64,000 nt of DNA from Acetatifactor muris (GTDB taxonomy: Bacteria; Bacillota; Clostridia; Lachnospirales; Lachnospiraceae): positions 1-64,000 of the forward strand of contig NZ_JANJZD010000017.1 in the NCBI RefSeq assembly GCF_024623325.1, written 5' to 3'. Positions 40,249-50,090 of the stretch are shown one piece after another; positions within the stretch are counted from its first letter, which is position 1, and each line of letters starts with the position of its first letter. The position numbers and the translations under genes were made by a program. The notes below the pieces were generated by a model. It had not been told where the DNA came from and searched no databases. It was given only the letters and a program-made list of their open reading frames with translations.

Positions 40249-42276
40249 TTACTGAATACGGAACTGACCGATCAGCTGATTCAGTGTTCTCGCCTGAGCA
40301 GAGAGCTCATTGGAGACGGCCGCGCTTTCTTCAGCGGCAGCAGAATTGGCTTCTGTTACTCTGGAAACCTCTTTGATTCTGTTGTCCACCGAGACGATCA
40401 TTTCCGCCTGCTGAACACTGGCCTGCGCAATTTCATCCATCAGCGTTTTGATGGACTGGATGCATTCGCTGATGACCTGCATGGCAGAAATGACAAGACC
40501 TGTGGAATCGGTACCGACTTTTACATCCTGAATGGAGCGGCCGATCAAAGCACTTGTATTTCCCGCGGCTTCGGCGGATTTGGCGGCGAGGCTTCTGACT
40601 TCCTCGGATACGACAGCGAACCCTTTTCCTGCCTCTCCGGCACGGGCGGCTTCCACTGCGGCGTTCAGCGCAAGAATATTTGTCTGAAAGGCAATGTCTT
40701 CGATGGTCTTTATGACACTGACAATCTGGGCGGAAGACCGGTCGATATTACCGGTAGCTGTGACAAGCTGTTCCATTTTGGTATCGGCTTCGGCCGCGTA
40801 ACCGGTGGCTCTGTCGACCAGATTGCTGGCATTGGTACAACGTACAGTACTGTTCTGAATCTGTGCGGTGATGTCCGTAATATTGGAGACAAGACCGTTG
40901 ATGGAATCCTTCTGCTGCATGGTTCCCTGGGACAGGGCGGCAGCTTCCGCGGATACCTGATTTGAACTGTTGCTTACCTGATTTGCAATGTGCGTGATGT
41001 CGCGCATTACCTCCGTGAGGCGGGTGCGGATGCTCTGGAGACTCTGCGCCAGAACTTTGAAATCTCCCATGTAATAAGATTCGTTTCTAGTTACATCCAC
41101 AGCCATATTGCCATCGGCCATCTCGCCGAGAATCCGGCCGATATCTTCGATGGTTTTTCTCAGACAGTCGCAGACATGATGAATCGTCTGTGCAATCATG
41201 CCGATTTCGTCTTTTCTTCCGTAAAATGGCGCCAAATCCCGGTCGGCGGAAAGCTCCAGATTACCGAGACGCCGGATAGCCCTTTCCATGACCATCAGCT
41301 CCCGACCCTCCCGGTACAGAATCAGCAGAGTGATAAATATGATGACAATCGCAACAACTGCGCATAGAATACCCACCGTAAAGCGCACGGTTGTCACTTC
41401 CGCATACACTTCCGCGGCATCATCGTGAACCATGAAAACCCAGTTCCTGTCTTTGAGATATTTATAGACCACCAGCTGGTCCGTACCGTTTTCATCCTGA
41501 TAGGAATAAGTACCGGCCTGGGTGTTCCCGTCTGCCTTGATTCGACGGATAATTTCCAGATAGCCGCTGTCGGTGGTCTGGGTATTCAGCAGTGACTCAT
41601 CCTGATGATACAGGTAAGTACCGGTATCCACATTCAGAAATACATATTCACAGTGCGGAAGCCCTTCAATATTTAACCCCAGCAGTACATCCATCAGACG
41701 GCTGGCATAGACGCCGGCGCCCACATAACCGATACAACTGTCGTCCTCAAAAAGCGGATAATACATGGAGAGAATCATGCTTCCGGTCCCCGGAGATTTC
41801 ATTATTCCCAGGTTGGTCAGCTGCGGCCCGGCCAGAATTGTATTGCGGAATTCCTCCAGGGATTCGCCGGTTCGGGTGGTTATTCCGATGGCATTCTGTG
41901 AAGTATGTGTCAGAATATATGTAGAGGGAGTACCGATATACAGACCTTCAAAAATGCCTTTCACTGCGGCAAAGTCTTCCGTATATTGCTGTCCTTTCTG
42001 AAGCAGAACGGGATCTTCGGGGTTAGATAACAGATTGCGTACTTCGCTACCCAGGGCGAAAGCCATCATATATTCCTCCGCCGACGCCACGTAATCATTT
42101 ATGATTGCGGCTCTTGATTCCACCGCATCGATCATCTGATTGGTGATATCGTTTTCAACCATGGAAGCAACGCGGTCAGATACAATGAGCCAGAGGATCA
42201 GCATTCCGGCAAAAAAGATAACCGTGGTAATAATACCTATTCGTGTGGCAAGTTTTCGATTGACAAGAAATTTCAT
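40249..42276 (-). CDS. Methyl-accepting chemotaxis protein (dCache-type sensor)
   Basis: The 675-residue receptor has an N-terminal membrane helix (residues 12-36), an extracellular double-Cache-like domain (~40-300; [50 protein letters not shown]), a second helix (~305-330), HAMP, and a cytoplasmic signalling domain with the hairpin tip [41 protein letters not shown]. It senses small molecules outside and controls CheA. ATG 42274-42276 follows GGAGG; the longer frame lacks a site. dCache domains often bind amino acids or organic acids. No che genes are adjacent. Confidence 0.93.
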   Translation of the reverse strand: MKFLVNRKLATRIGIITTVIFFAGMLILWLIVSDRVASMVENDITNQMIDAVESRAAIINDYVASAEEYMMAFALGSEVRNLLSNPEDPVLLQKGQQYTEDFAAVKGIFEGLYIGTPSTYILTHTSQNAIGITTRTGESLEEFRNTILAGPQLTNLGIMKSPGTGSMILSMYYPLFEDDSCIGYVGAGVYASRLMDVLLGLNIEGLPHCEYVFLNVDTGTYLYHQDESLLNTQTTDSGYLEIIRRIKADGNTQAGTYSYQDENGTDQLVVYKYLKDRNWVFMVHDDAAEVYAEVTTVRFTVGILCAVVAIVIIFITLLILYREGRELMVMERAIRRLGNLELSADRDLAPFYGRKDEIGMIAQTIHHVCDCLRKTIEDIGRILGEMADGNMAVDVTRNESYYMGDFKVLAQSLQSIRTRLTEVMRDITHIANQVSNSSNQVSAEAAALSQGTMQQKDSINGLVSNITDITAQIQNSTVRCTNASNLVDRATGYAAEADTKMEQLVTATGNIDRSSAQIVSVIKTIEDIAFQTNILALNAAVEAARAGEAGKGFAVVSEEVRSLAAKSAEAAGNTSALIGRSIQDVKVGTDSTGLVISAMQVISECIQSIKTLMDEIAQASVQQAEMIVSVDNRIKEVSRVTEANSAAAEESAAVSNELSAQARTLNQLIGQFRIQ

Positions 42277-42442
42277 AGAAGCCTCCAACTGTAAGAATAT
42301 TGCTGAATCAAGTTTACCACTTTTGAGAAATTTTTTCAAGTAAGGTTTGAGCGATGCAAAAAGCAGGGATTGCCTTGACAAATACTCCATTCTATGAAAA
42401 TATGTTGACATACTATATTAAGCGTATTGGAGGTTATCTGAG

Positions 42443-43027
42443 ATGAATGAAAAAAAGAACGGTTCTGTATTTAATCTGACACTGGCTGCCATGTTTCTGG
42501 CAACAGGCCTGCTGCTTCCGTTTCTGACGGGACAGATTCCGCAGTTTGGGAACATGCTTCTGCCCATGCATATTCCGGTTCTTCTGTGTGGCCTGATCTG
42601 CGGCTGGCAGTACGGGCTGGCCGTGGGGGCTGTGCTGCCGATTCTGCGTTACTTTCTATTTGGAATGCCGGTGCCCTTTCCTACCGGAATTGCCATGGCC
42701 TTTGAACTTGCCACCTATGGTCTGGTGGTAGGATTATTGTACTCCCGGTCTCGCTGGCAGTGCGTGATTGCACTATATCGCAGCATGATTGCCGCAATGG
42801 TGTCCGGACGTGTGGTCTGGGGGATTGTACAGATAGTATTGCTTGGTATCAGCGGCGGAGGATTTACCTGGAAAATGTTTATGGCAGGGGCGTTTCTCAA
42901 TGCAATTCCCGGCATTATACTGCAGCTGACTCTGATTCCTGTCATTATGGTTGCTCTGAACCGGACGGGATTGGTGCGATTCAGCCGTCAGGGGGCACAG
43001 GCCCGGAAAGCGGGAGAGGAAGCATGA
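42443..43027 (+). CDS. ECF transporter substrate-specific (S) component
   Basis: The 194-residue membrane protein has about six helices. Features of ECF S-components are FNLTLAAMFLATGLLLPFLTGQIPQFGNMLLPMHIPVLLCGLICGW and GRVVWGIVQIVLLG. It would capture a vitamin or precursor and dock with the shared EcfA/A'/T module encoded elsewhere. The LPMHIPVLLCG loop resembles pantothenate-type S-components, but the substrate cannot be assigned. The start ATG 42443 follows TTGGAGG. It overlaps the P-loop kinase gene, whose enzyme may phosphorylate the imported compound. Confidence 0.87.
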   Translation: MNEKKNGSVFNLTLAAMFLATGLLLPFLTGQIPQFGNMLLPMHIPVLLCGLICGWQYGLAVGAVLPILRYFLFGMPVPFPTGIAMAFELATYGLVVGLLYSRSRWQCVIALYRSMIAAMVSGRVVWGIVQIVLLGISGGGFTWKMFMAGAFLNAIPGIILQLTLIPVIMVALNRTGLVRFSRQGAQARKAGEEA

Positions 43028-43584
43028 TGGATATCTTGTGGAAAATCGCGGAACGAATTCAGAATTATGAGAAATTTCCGCTGCTGATAGCTGTGGACGG
43101 AAGGTGTGCTGCAGGTAAGACCACGCTGGCTGCCGCACTGAGAGAGAGGACAGGCTGCCAGGTAATACATATGGATAATTTTTTCCTGCGGCCCGGGCAG
43201 AGGACGGAACAGCGTCTGCAGGAGCCGGGCGGGAATGTGGATTATGAGCGTTTTCTGGAAGAGGTGATGCTTCCTCTCAGCCGGGGAGAAGGCTTTTCCT
43301 ATCGGGCCTTTGACTGCAGGAAGATGGAGCTGGCGGATGCCGTCCGGGTGGAGCCCCGGGCCGTGACAGTTGTAGAGGGATCCTACAGCTGCCATCCTGC
43401 TTTGTGGGACTATTATAGTCTGCATGTGTTTCTGGACATAGAGAAGGAGGAACAATTTCAGCGGATATGCCTCCGAAACGGGAACCAGGCAGCCGCCAGG
43501 TTCCGTGAACTGTGGATTCCGCTGGAGGAGAAATATTTTGCCGCTTACAGGATCAGGGAACGATGTGAACTGACCTCCCCGTAG
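43024..43584 (+). CDS. Uridine-kinase-like P-loop kinase
   Basis: The 186-residue protein begins MMDILWKIAERIQNYEKFPLLIAVDGRCAAGKTT, a Walker A (GRCAAGKT) as in the uridine kinase/pantothenate kinase superfamily, then VIHMDNFFLRPGQRTEQR with the DNFF motif, and VVEGSYSCHP with LHVFLDIE. It phosphorylates a small hydroxylated substrate using ATP. Its ATG overlaps the S-component stop by 4 bp. Transport and phosphorylation of the same vitamin or nucleoside (metabolic trapping) is inferred. Confidence 0.85.
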   Translation: MMDILWKIAERIQNYEKFPLLIAVDGRCAAGKTTLAAALRERTGCQVIHMDNFFLRPGQRTEQRLQEPGGNVDYERFLEEVMLPLSRGEGFSYRAFDCRKMELADAVRVEPRAVTVVEGSYSCHPALWDYYSLHVFLDIEKEEQFQRICLRNGNQAAARFRELWIPLEEKYFAAYRIRERCELTSP

Positions 43585-43604
43585 AAGCCGGGGAATCGTG
43601 CCGG

Positions 43605-45188
43605 TTACAGGTTATCAAATGCGATTGTTTCCTTCTCCAGTTCGGCTACCACTTCCTGGTTAATTCCCATACGCTGTGTGATATCTTTCATGTCGGCGGC
43701 AAGGCTTCTGCTGTTGTCAGCCACACCTGTGATTCCGCCGGTCCCTTCATCGATGGCTTTTGTGATAGTTGCAATGGACTCTGCAATGCCGGACATGGAA
43801 GTTTTCAGACGTTCGGTCCGCTCATAGAATTCATCCATGGTTCGGCGGATGTAAGCGGCGTCTTCCTTGTACTGGCAGCCGGACTGTACGAAGTCCTGGA
43901 ATTCCTTCAGGACAGACTGGCTCATGTAGTCAATCATATGTTGTGCGTGTTCGGACAGATTGCCGACAGCGTCAGTAACCACATTATTGATTTCCCGGAT
44001 TCGACTGGCGGTTTCCTGGCTGGAATTGGAAAGCTCGCGGATTTCTCTGGCAACCATGGAAAAACCTTTGCCGGCATCGCCTGCGTTGGCGGCCTCCACG
44101 GAAGCATTCAGTGAAATCAGCCTTGTCTGTTGGGCGATGGCAAGAATTTCGCCGGTCAGATTCTTAATCTGGTTTACGCTTTTGCTTTTTTCAATGGCAT
44201 CATTGAGAGAATGCAGAATTTCTTCTGTTTTGGCTCCGGTGATTCTGGCGCTGTTTTGAGCGGACTGCTGCATGGCGTCTGCCCGTGTATTCATGCGGGC
44301 AGTATAGTCGGTGATGGCTCTGCAGTCTTCGGCTATGGTCCGCACATCCAGGTGCACACTGCCGGCACTGCTGTTGATAACAGATATATTGCCGGCCACT
44401 TCCCGGAAAGTGGAGGAAAGCTGATCCGCAAGTCCGGAGAGGTCAGCCGCACTTTTTCTGGAAGTCTGAGTCTTCTTCAGAACCTCACCAGTCATATTGT
44501 TAATGCGTCCGGAACTGTCCTGTATGGTTTTGAGGATGCTTTTGATCGGAATTATCACATTGCCGGTAATCAGCTTCAGATCTGCAAATACCAGCAGAAT
44601 ACAGGCAGACGCAGCGAAAATGCCTATGATCAGGGATACAAGGTACACAGCGGAGAGGCGGCTTCTGGCCTCTGCGGTCTGTTCACTGATAGAGGCATTC
44701 AGGGCGTCAATATCTCCTTCCATTGCGTCGGCAAAGGAAGCGACATCGCCGTTGGCCAGGGCATAGGCATCCTGGGTTTTGTGGCTTGCGCTGGCACAGA
44801 CCAGATGAACCAGGGCATGCTTAAAGGAATCGTAATCGGACAGCAGGGATTCGTACCGGGGCCGGTCCTCTGGCATGACATAATCTTCATAATCTGTGAG
44901 CATATTGTCCAGAAGTGCTTCTTCTTCCTTGATCTGCTGAATGAGAGTGATCATTGTGTTATAGTCCGTGGCAACAATGTGACTCAGGGCCATTTTGTGA
45001 ATGTTCATGGAAGACTGGTATATTTCAGCCAGCCGGCTTTTGCCTTCCATATAATTGTCGGCGATGTTGGAGGCGCTGGCGTTCACATTGCGGATATTGA
45101 AAATGGACAGGATATTTGACAGCAATGCCACAATACCCAGAAGTGCAATGGGAATGATCAGACGATGTTTTAAACTGATATTTTTCAT
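43605..45188 (-). CDS. Methyl-accepting chemotaxis protein with four-helix-bundle sensor
   Basis: The 527-residue receptor has a membrane helix at residues 9-29, an all-helical extracellular 4HB_MCP-type sensor (~32-185; SRLAEIYQSSMNIHKMALSHIVATDYNTMITLIQQIKEEEALL), a second helix (187-208), and a signalling domain whose tip reads LTGEILAIAQQTRLISLNASVEAANAGDAGKGFSMVAREIREL. ATG 45186-45188 lies after AAAAGGAG. The gene is 129 bp downstream of the solute-binding lipoprotein on the same strand. Four-helix sensors can read periplasmic binding proteins, so the lipoprotein may be its ligand carrier (inference). Confidence 0.92.
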   Translation of the reverse strand: MKNISLKHRLIIPIALLGIVALLSNILSIFNIRNVNASASNIADNYMEGKSRLAEIYQSSMNIHKMALSHIVATDYNTMITLIQQIKEEEALLDNMLTDYEDYVMPEDRPRYESLLSDYDSFKHALVHLVCASASHKTQDAYALANGDVASFADAMEGDIDALNASISEQTAEARSRLSAVYLVSLIIGIFAASACILLVFADLKLITGNVIIPIKSILKTIQDSSGRINNMTGEVLKKTQTSRKSAADLSGLADQLSSTFREVAGNISVINSSAGSVHLDVRTIAEDCRAITDYTARMNTRADAMQQSAQNSARITGAKTEEILHSLNDAIEKSKSVNQIKNLTGEILAIAQQTRLISLNASVEAANAGDAGKGFSMVAREIRELSNSSQETASRIREINNVVTDAVGNLSEHAQHMIDYMSQSVLKEFQDFVQSGCQYKEDAAYIRRTMDEFYERTERLKTSMSGIAESIATITKAIDEGTGGITGVADNSRSLAADMKDITQRMGINQEVVAELEKETIAFDNL

Positions 45189-45317
45189 TATGGCGGATAC
45201 TCCTTTTGTTCACTGTGGAAGTCTTCAGATTTTATTGTCCTGCTGTTATGCATGGCGGTACAGCCGGTTACCGGGAGTCTGTACCGGGAAAGCTGCGGGG
45301 GGAAGCAATCGGGTAAG

Positions 45318-46562
45318 TCAGGGAGCGGTAATTCCTGTAACCATTGTATCGAGTAATTCCTGACGACTCTTTCCGGAAGGGGTTCCATTCAGAATTTCCG
45401 CGGTAAAAGCGGTAACAGGATCCCAGAAATTGCCGCCGATACGCTGCAGACAGGAAAATTCAGACTGTTCCAGCAGCGCTGTAATGGCAGGGGAATTCTG
45501 AACTTCCTCCGAAGCGGCAGCGTTGATATTGGATGGCCCCTGGCCCCGGAGACGGAAGCGGAGTTCCTGATTTCCTTCATTTGTAATCCATTCGGCCAGT
45601 TTTGCCGCCCATTTGGGATTTTCGGAATAGGCATTTACCCCGATGAGCTTATATCCGGAGAAAGAAGCCATCTGGACCTGACGGCCGGCACAGGTATAAG
45701 AGGGCAGTTTGGAAGCTCCGAAGTTGCTCTGCCATGCATTTTCCACGATCACTGCGTTCCAGGTACCGCTGATACCTGCAATGATAGTACCGTTTTGGAT
45801 ACCTTCCACAAATCCGGCGTCATCGGTGCTGATAAAGCCCGGATTTTCTGCGATATTTTCCATGGACCTCACCACATCGGTTCCCTTGATATCCCCTTCA
45901 GTGCTGTTCCAGGTACAGAAGTTGGTAATGCCGTCGTCGTTCAGGCCCACGGTGAGACCGGTGTTGCCGAACAGAGAGTACACATACCAGCCGGAAGACC
46001 ATTCCATGGAGACTTTCTTCCCCTGAGAAGCGGCAATGTCCAGCATGCGGTCCCAGGAGAGTATGTCTTCCTCCGAAAAATACTGCTTGTTATAATATAA
46101 GAAATATCCGTTATCTGCGGTCAGCGGATAGGCGTACAGGGTATTGTTTACAGAGGCGGCGGAGACTGCCTCGGGCAGATTTGAGGCCTGCAGCATATCC
46201 GCATTTTCCACAGGATTCAGGGCACCTGCCGCTACCAGAGTGTTCAGCTGGTCGTCTGCGAAAGCAAACACATCAGCGCCGTTTTCCAGATCAGCCATCA
46301 GCGCATTGGTACAGCTGCCTTCGCTCTGGGGTTCATATGTAATCTGAAAATCCGCTTCCGTCTGATATTTATTTTCAAATTCTTCAATTATCTGACGAAG
46401 CAGTTCCTCGTCCTCTTCGGCGCCCCAGACAGTGAGGCTGACGGTACCGGAATCCGATGACGGCTTTTCTTCTGAAGCGGTGTGATGACTGCTCTGGCAT
46501 CCGGACAGGGATATGGCCAATGCAAAAAAGGCCGGAAGCCATATGACAATTTTCTTTTTCAT
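45318..46562 (-). CDS. Sugar-type extracellular solute-binding lipoprotein
   Basis: The 414-residue protein has a lipoprotein signal (KKKIVIWLPAFFALAISLSGCQSS; Cys22), a Ser/Glu linker and a family-1 binding-protein fold: VSLTVWGAEEDEELLRQIIEEFENKY, DVFAFADDQLNTLVAAGALNPV, AYPLTADNGYFLYYNKQYF and AGISGTWNAVIVENAW. It would bind maltose-like sugars outside the membrane. ABC permease and ATPase genes are missing from both sides; the next gene on the strand is a chemoreceptor. It may therefore serve chemotaxis, or borrow permeases encoded elsewhere. Start ATG 46560-46562 behind GGAGA. Confidence 0.9.
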   Translation of the reverse strand: MKKKIVIWLPAFFALAISLSGCQSSHHTASEEKPSSDSGTVSLTVWGAEEDEELLRQIIEEFENKYQTEADFQITYEPQSEGSCTNALMADLENGADVFAFADDQLNTLVAAGALNPVENADMLQASNLPEAVSAASVNNTLYAYPLTADNGYFLYYNKQYFSEEDILSWDRMLDIAASQGKKVSMEWSSGWYVYSLFGNTGLTVGLNDDGITNFCTWNSTEGDIKGTDVVRSMENIAENPGFISTDDAGFVEGIQNGTIIAGISGTWNAVIVENAWQSNFGASKLPSYTCAGRQVQMASFSGYKLIGVNAYSENPKWAAKLAEWITNEGNQELRFRLRGQGPSNINAAASEEVQNSPAITALLEQSEFSCLQRIGGNFWDPVTAFTAEILNGTPSGKSRQELLDTMVTGITAP

Positions 46563-46714
46563 GACAATCTCCGTAATGTAATATTTTCTCCACAATTTTA
46601 TCACTGTACGATATTTTTTGCAATATGGTTGTCGGCCTGTCCGCGCAGCGGGGAGCTTTCAGGCCGGATGGTTACTCTGCTATATACAGCGGAAGAAAAA
46701 ATTCATTTCCGTAT

Positions 46715-46743
46715 TTGTAAAAACGCTTAAGTTATGGTACAAT
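46715..46743 (+). promoter_or_regulatory. Promoter of carB
   Basis: TTGTAA (46715-46720), 17 bp, TACAAT (46738-46743), about 70 bp before the carB start. The short leader shows no obvious PyrR-type attenuator. Confidence 0.6.
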
Positions 46744-46811
46744 GTTGAGTCGGAAAAGTTTGCTCTCGGTTATACAGCAGGATAAAAGTTATAAAATCAG
46801 GAGGACACAAT

Positions 46812-49800
46812 ATGCCACAGAGAACTGACATTAAAAAAGTGCTGATTATAGGTTCGGGTCCTATTATTATCGGTCAGGCCTGCGAATTTGACTATTCCGG
46901 TACACAGGCCTGTAAGGCACTGAAGAAGCTGGGGTATGAGATTGTACTGGTGAATTCCAACCCGGCTACCATTATGACGGATCCGGAGATGGCGGATGTC
47001 ACCTATATCGAACCGCTGAATAAGGAGCGTCTGGAACAGATTATCGCCAAGGAGCGGCCGGATGCTCTGCTGCCCAATCTGGGCGGGCAGTCCGGGCTCA
47101 ATCTCTGTGCAGAGCTTGCCGCGGCGGGAATTCTGGAGAAATATCAGGTGAAGGTAATCGGCGTGCAGGTGGAGGCTATTGAACGGGGAGAGGACCGCAT
47201 TGAATTCAAGAAGGCAATGAATGCCCTGGGGATTGAGATGGCCCGCAGTGAGGTGGCCTACACTGTGGAGGAGGCTCTGCAGATTGCGGACAGGCTCAGA
47301 TTTCCTGTGGTGCTGCGTCCTGCGTACACCATGGGCGGTGCAGGAGGCGGACTGGTATATAACAGAGATGAACTGCGGACGGTTTGTGCCAGGGGGCTGC
47401 AGGCGTCTCTGGTGGGACAGGTTCTGGTGGAAGAGTCCATTCTGGGCTGGGAAGAGCTGGAGCTGGAAGTGGTCCGGGATGCGGAAGGCAATATGATTAC
47501 CGTCTGCTTTATTGAGAATATAGATCCCATGGGGGTGCACACGGGGGATTCCTTCTGTGCAGCGCCCATGCTGACAATTTCGGAAGAGCTGCAGAGGCGG
47601 CTGCAGGAACAGGCTTACCGTATTGTGGAGAGTGTGCAGGTCATCGGCGGCACCAATGTTCAGTTTGCCCACGACCCGGTCAGCGACAGAATTGCTGTCA
47701 TAGAGATTAATCCAAGAACTTCACGTTCTTCCGCGCTGGCCTCCAAGGCCACGGGTTTTCCCATTGCGCTGGTCAGTGCCATGCTGGCGTCAGGGCTTAC
47801 GCTCAGGGACATTCCCTGCGGGAAATACGGCACTCTGGATAAATACGTGCCGGACGGCGACTATGTGGTAATTAAGTTTGCCAGATGGGCCTTTGAGAAA
47901 TTCAAGGGCGTGGAGGATAAGCTGGGCACTCAGATGCGGGCTGTGGGTGAGGTCATGAGCATCGGAAAGAATTATAAGGAAGCGCTGCAGAAAGCGATCC
48001 GTTCCCTGGAAATCGGCAGATACGGGCCGGGACAGGTATCGAAGCTGGAGGAGAAATCCCTGGAGCAGCTGCTGCGGATGCTGTTGACTCCTTCCAGCGA
48101 AAGACATTTTGTTATGTATGAAGCACTGAAGAAGGGCGCGTCCGTGGAGGAACTTCACGAGATTACCCATGTGAAGAAGTGGTTCATTGAACAGATGAAA
48201 GAGCTGGCGGAGGAAGAAAGGGAGTTGCTCACATGCCGGGGCGGACTTCCCGCGGATGAACAGCTGATCAGGGCGAAAAGGGATGGATTTTCGGATAAGT
48301 ATCTGAGTATTCTCCTGGAGATTCCCGAACAGGAAATCCGGGAGCGCCGGATTGCGCTGGGGATGGAGGAGAACTGGGAGGGCGTCCATGTAAGCGGTAC
48401 CCCGGACAGTGCTTATTATTATTCCACGTACAATGCGCCGGATCAAAATCCTGTCCGGACGGATAAACCAAAGGTGATGATTCTGGGCGGCGGTCCAAAC
48501 CGCATCGGTCAGGGAATCGAATTCGATTATTGCTGTGTCCATGCTTCGCTGGCTCTGAGGAAGCTGGGCTTTGAGACCATTATCGTCAATTGTAATCCGG
48601 AGACGGTGTCCACAGACTATGACACCTCGGACAAGCTCTACTTTGAGCCGCTGACGCTGGAAGATGTGCTGAGTATTTATAATAAGGAGAAGCCGGTGGG
48701 AGTCATTGCCCAGTTCGGCGGACAGACACCTTTGAACCTTGCGGCAGATCTGGAGAAAAACGGTGTCCGCATTCTGGGTACCTCTCCTGCCGTGATTGAC
48801 CTGGCGGAGGACAGGGATCTGTTCCGGGCCATGATGGAGAAGCTGGAGATTCCCATGCCTGAGTCCGGGATGGCCACGACAGTGGAGGAAGCACTGAAAA
48901 TCGCCCACGAAATCGGATATCCGGTGATGGTGCGTCCCTCCTATGTGCTGGGCGGCCGGGGCATGGAGGTGGTGTACCATGATGAGAGCCTTACCAGCTA
49001 TATGAAGGCTGCGGTTGGCGTGACACCGGACAGACCCATTCTCATTGACAGGTTCCTGAATAATGCCACCGAGTGCGAGGCGGACGCCATCAGTGACGGA
49101 ACCCATGCTTTCGTGCCTGCAGTCATGGAGCATATTGAGCTGGCCGGGATTCACTCCGGTGACTCAGCCTGCATGATTCCTTCCAGGCACATTTCAGAAG
49201 AAAATGTGGAGACAATCAAGGAATATACCAGGAAGATTGCCGAGGAGATGCATGTGCGTGGGCTGATGAACATGCAGTATGCCATTGAGAACGGCAAAGT
49301 GTATGTGCTGGAAGCCAATCCCAGAGCGTCCCGCACAGTGCCTCTGGTATCAAAAGTGTGCAATATCCGCATGGTTCCTCTGGCCACGGACATTATTACT
49401 TCCGAGATTACAGGCCGTCCCTCCCCGGTGCCGGAATTGAAGGAGCAGAAGATTCCCTATTACGGGGTGAAGGAGGCGGTATTCCCCTTCAACATGTTCC
49501 CGGAGGTGGACCCCATTCTGGGACCGGAGATGCGTTCCACCGGCGAGGTGCTGGGTTTGTCGGCATCGTCGGGAGAAGCATTTTTCAAGGCCCAGGAGGC
49601 TACCCAGACAAAGCTTCCTTTAAGCGGTACCGTGCTCATCAGCGTCAACCGCAGGGACAAGGCTGAAGTAGTGGAGGTAGGAGAGGCCTTTCAGAAAGCC
49701 GGATTCCGGATTCTGGCTACCGGAAGTACCTGTGCGCTGCTGAATGAAGCGGGAATTCCGGCCAGAATGGTGAAAAAGCTTTATGAGGGCAGACCCAATC

Positions 49801-50039
49801 TTCTGGATCTGATTACCAACGGTGAGATTGATCTGATTATCAATTCTCCCGTGGGAGATGACAGCGAGTATGACGACAGCTATCTGCGGAAAGCGGCCAT
49901 CAAGGCAAAGATCCCCTATATGACTACCATAGCCGCGGCAAAAGCCACCGCGGAGGGAATCCTGCATGTGCAGAAGGCCGGCAATGGGGAGGTGCACTCT
50001 CTCCAGACCCTTCATTCCCGGATTCGGGAGAGAGGATGA
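46812..50039 (+). CDS. carB: Carbamoyl-phosphate synthase large subunit
   Basis: The 1075-residue enzyme makes carbamoyl phosphate from ammonia, bicarbonate and 2 ATP for pyrimidine and arginine synthesis. Both duplicated halves are complete: KVLIIGSGPIIIGQACEFDYSG and KVMILGGGPNRIGQGIEFDYC start the two preATP-grasp domains, FPVVLRPAYTMGGAGGG and YPVMVRPSYVLGGRGMEVV lie in the ATP-grasp domains, and the C-terminal allosteric MGS domain spans ~935-1075. Length is normal. ATG 46812 follows AGGAGG. The small glutaminase subunit gene carA is not adjacent on either side, which is less common; it must be elsewhere or this is a second copy. Confidence 0.97.
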   Translation: MPQRTDIKKVLIIGSGPIIIGQACEFDYSGTQACKALKKLGYEIVLVNSNPATIMTDPEMADVTYIEPLNKERLEQIIAKERPDALLPNLGGQSGLNLCAELAAAGILEKYQVKVIGVQVEAIERGEDRIEFKKAMNALGIEMARSEVAYTVEEALQIADRLRFPVVLRPAYTMGGAGGGLVYNRDELRTVCARGLQASLVGQVLVEESILGWEELELEVVRDAEGNMITVCFIENIDPMGVHTGDSFCAAPMLTISEELQRRLQEQAYRIVESVQVIGGTNVQFAHDPVSDRIAVIEINPRTSRSSALASKATGFPIALVSAMLASGLTLRDIPCGKYGTLDKYVPDGDYVVIKFARWAFEKFKGVEDKLGTQMRAVGEVMSIGKNYKEALQKAIRSLEIGRYGPGQVSKLEEKSLEQLLRMLLTPSSERHFVMYEALKKGASVEELHEITHVKKWFIEQMKELAEEERELLTCRGGLPADEQLIRAKRDGFSDKYLSILLEIPEQEIRERRIALGMEENWEGVHVSGTPDSAYYYSTYNAPDQNPVRTDKPKVMILGGGPNRIGQGIEFDYCCVHASLALRKLGFETIIVNCNPETVSTDYDTSDKLYFEPLTLEDVLSIYNKEKPVGVIAQFGGQTPLNLAADLEKNGVRILGTSPAVIDLAEDRDLFRAMMEKLEIPMPESGMATTVEEALKIAHEIGYPVMVRPSYVLGGRGMEVVYHDESLTSYMKAAVGVTPDRPILIDRFLNNATECEADAISDGTHAFVPAVMEHIELAGIHSGDSACMIPSRHISEENVETIKEYTRKIAEEMHVRGLMNMQYAIENGKVYVLEANPRASRTVPLVSKVCNIRMVPLATDIITSEITGRPSPVPELKEQKIPYYGVKEAVFPFNMFPEVDPILGPEMRSTGEVLGLSASSGEAFFKAQEATQTKLPLSGTVLISVNRRDKAEVVEVGEAFQKAGFRILATGSTCALLNEAGIPARMVKKLYEGRPNLLDLITNGEIDLIINSPVGDDSEYDDSYLRKAAIKAKIPYMTTIAAAKATAEGILHVQKAGNGEVHSLQTLHSRIRERG

Positions 50040-50090
50040 TGCATCGACTGAAATTCACTGGTCGCGCAGACATTGCTAAGGAGGCGAGAT

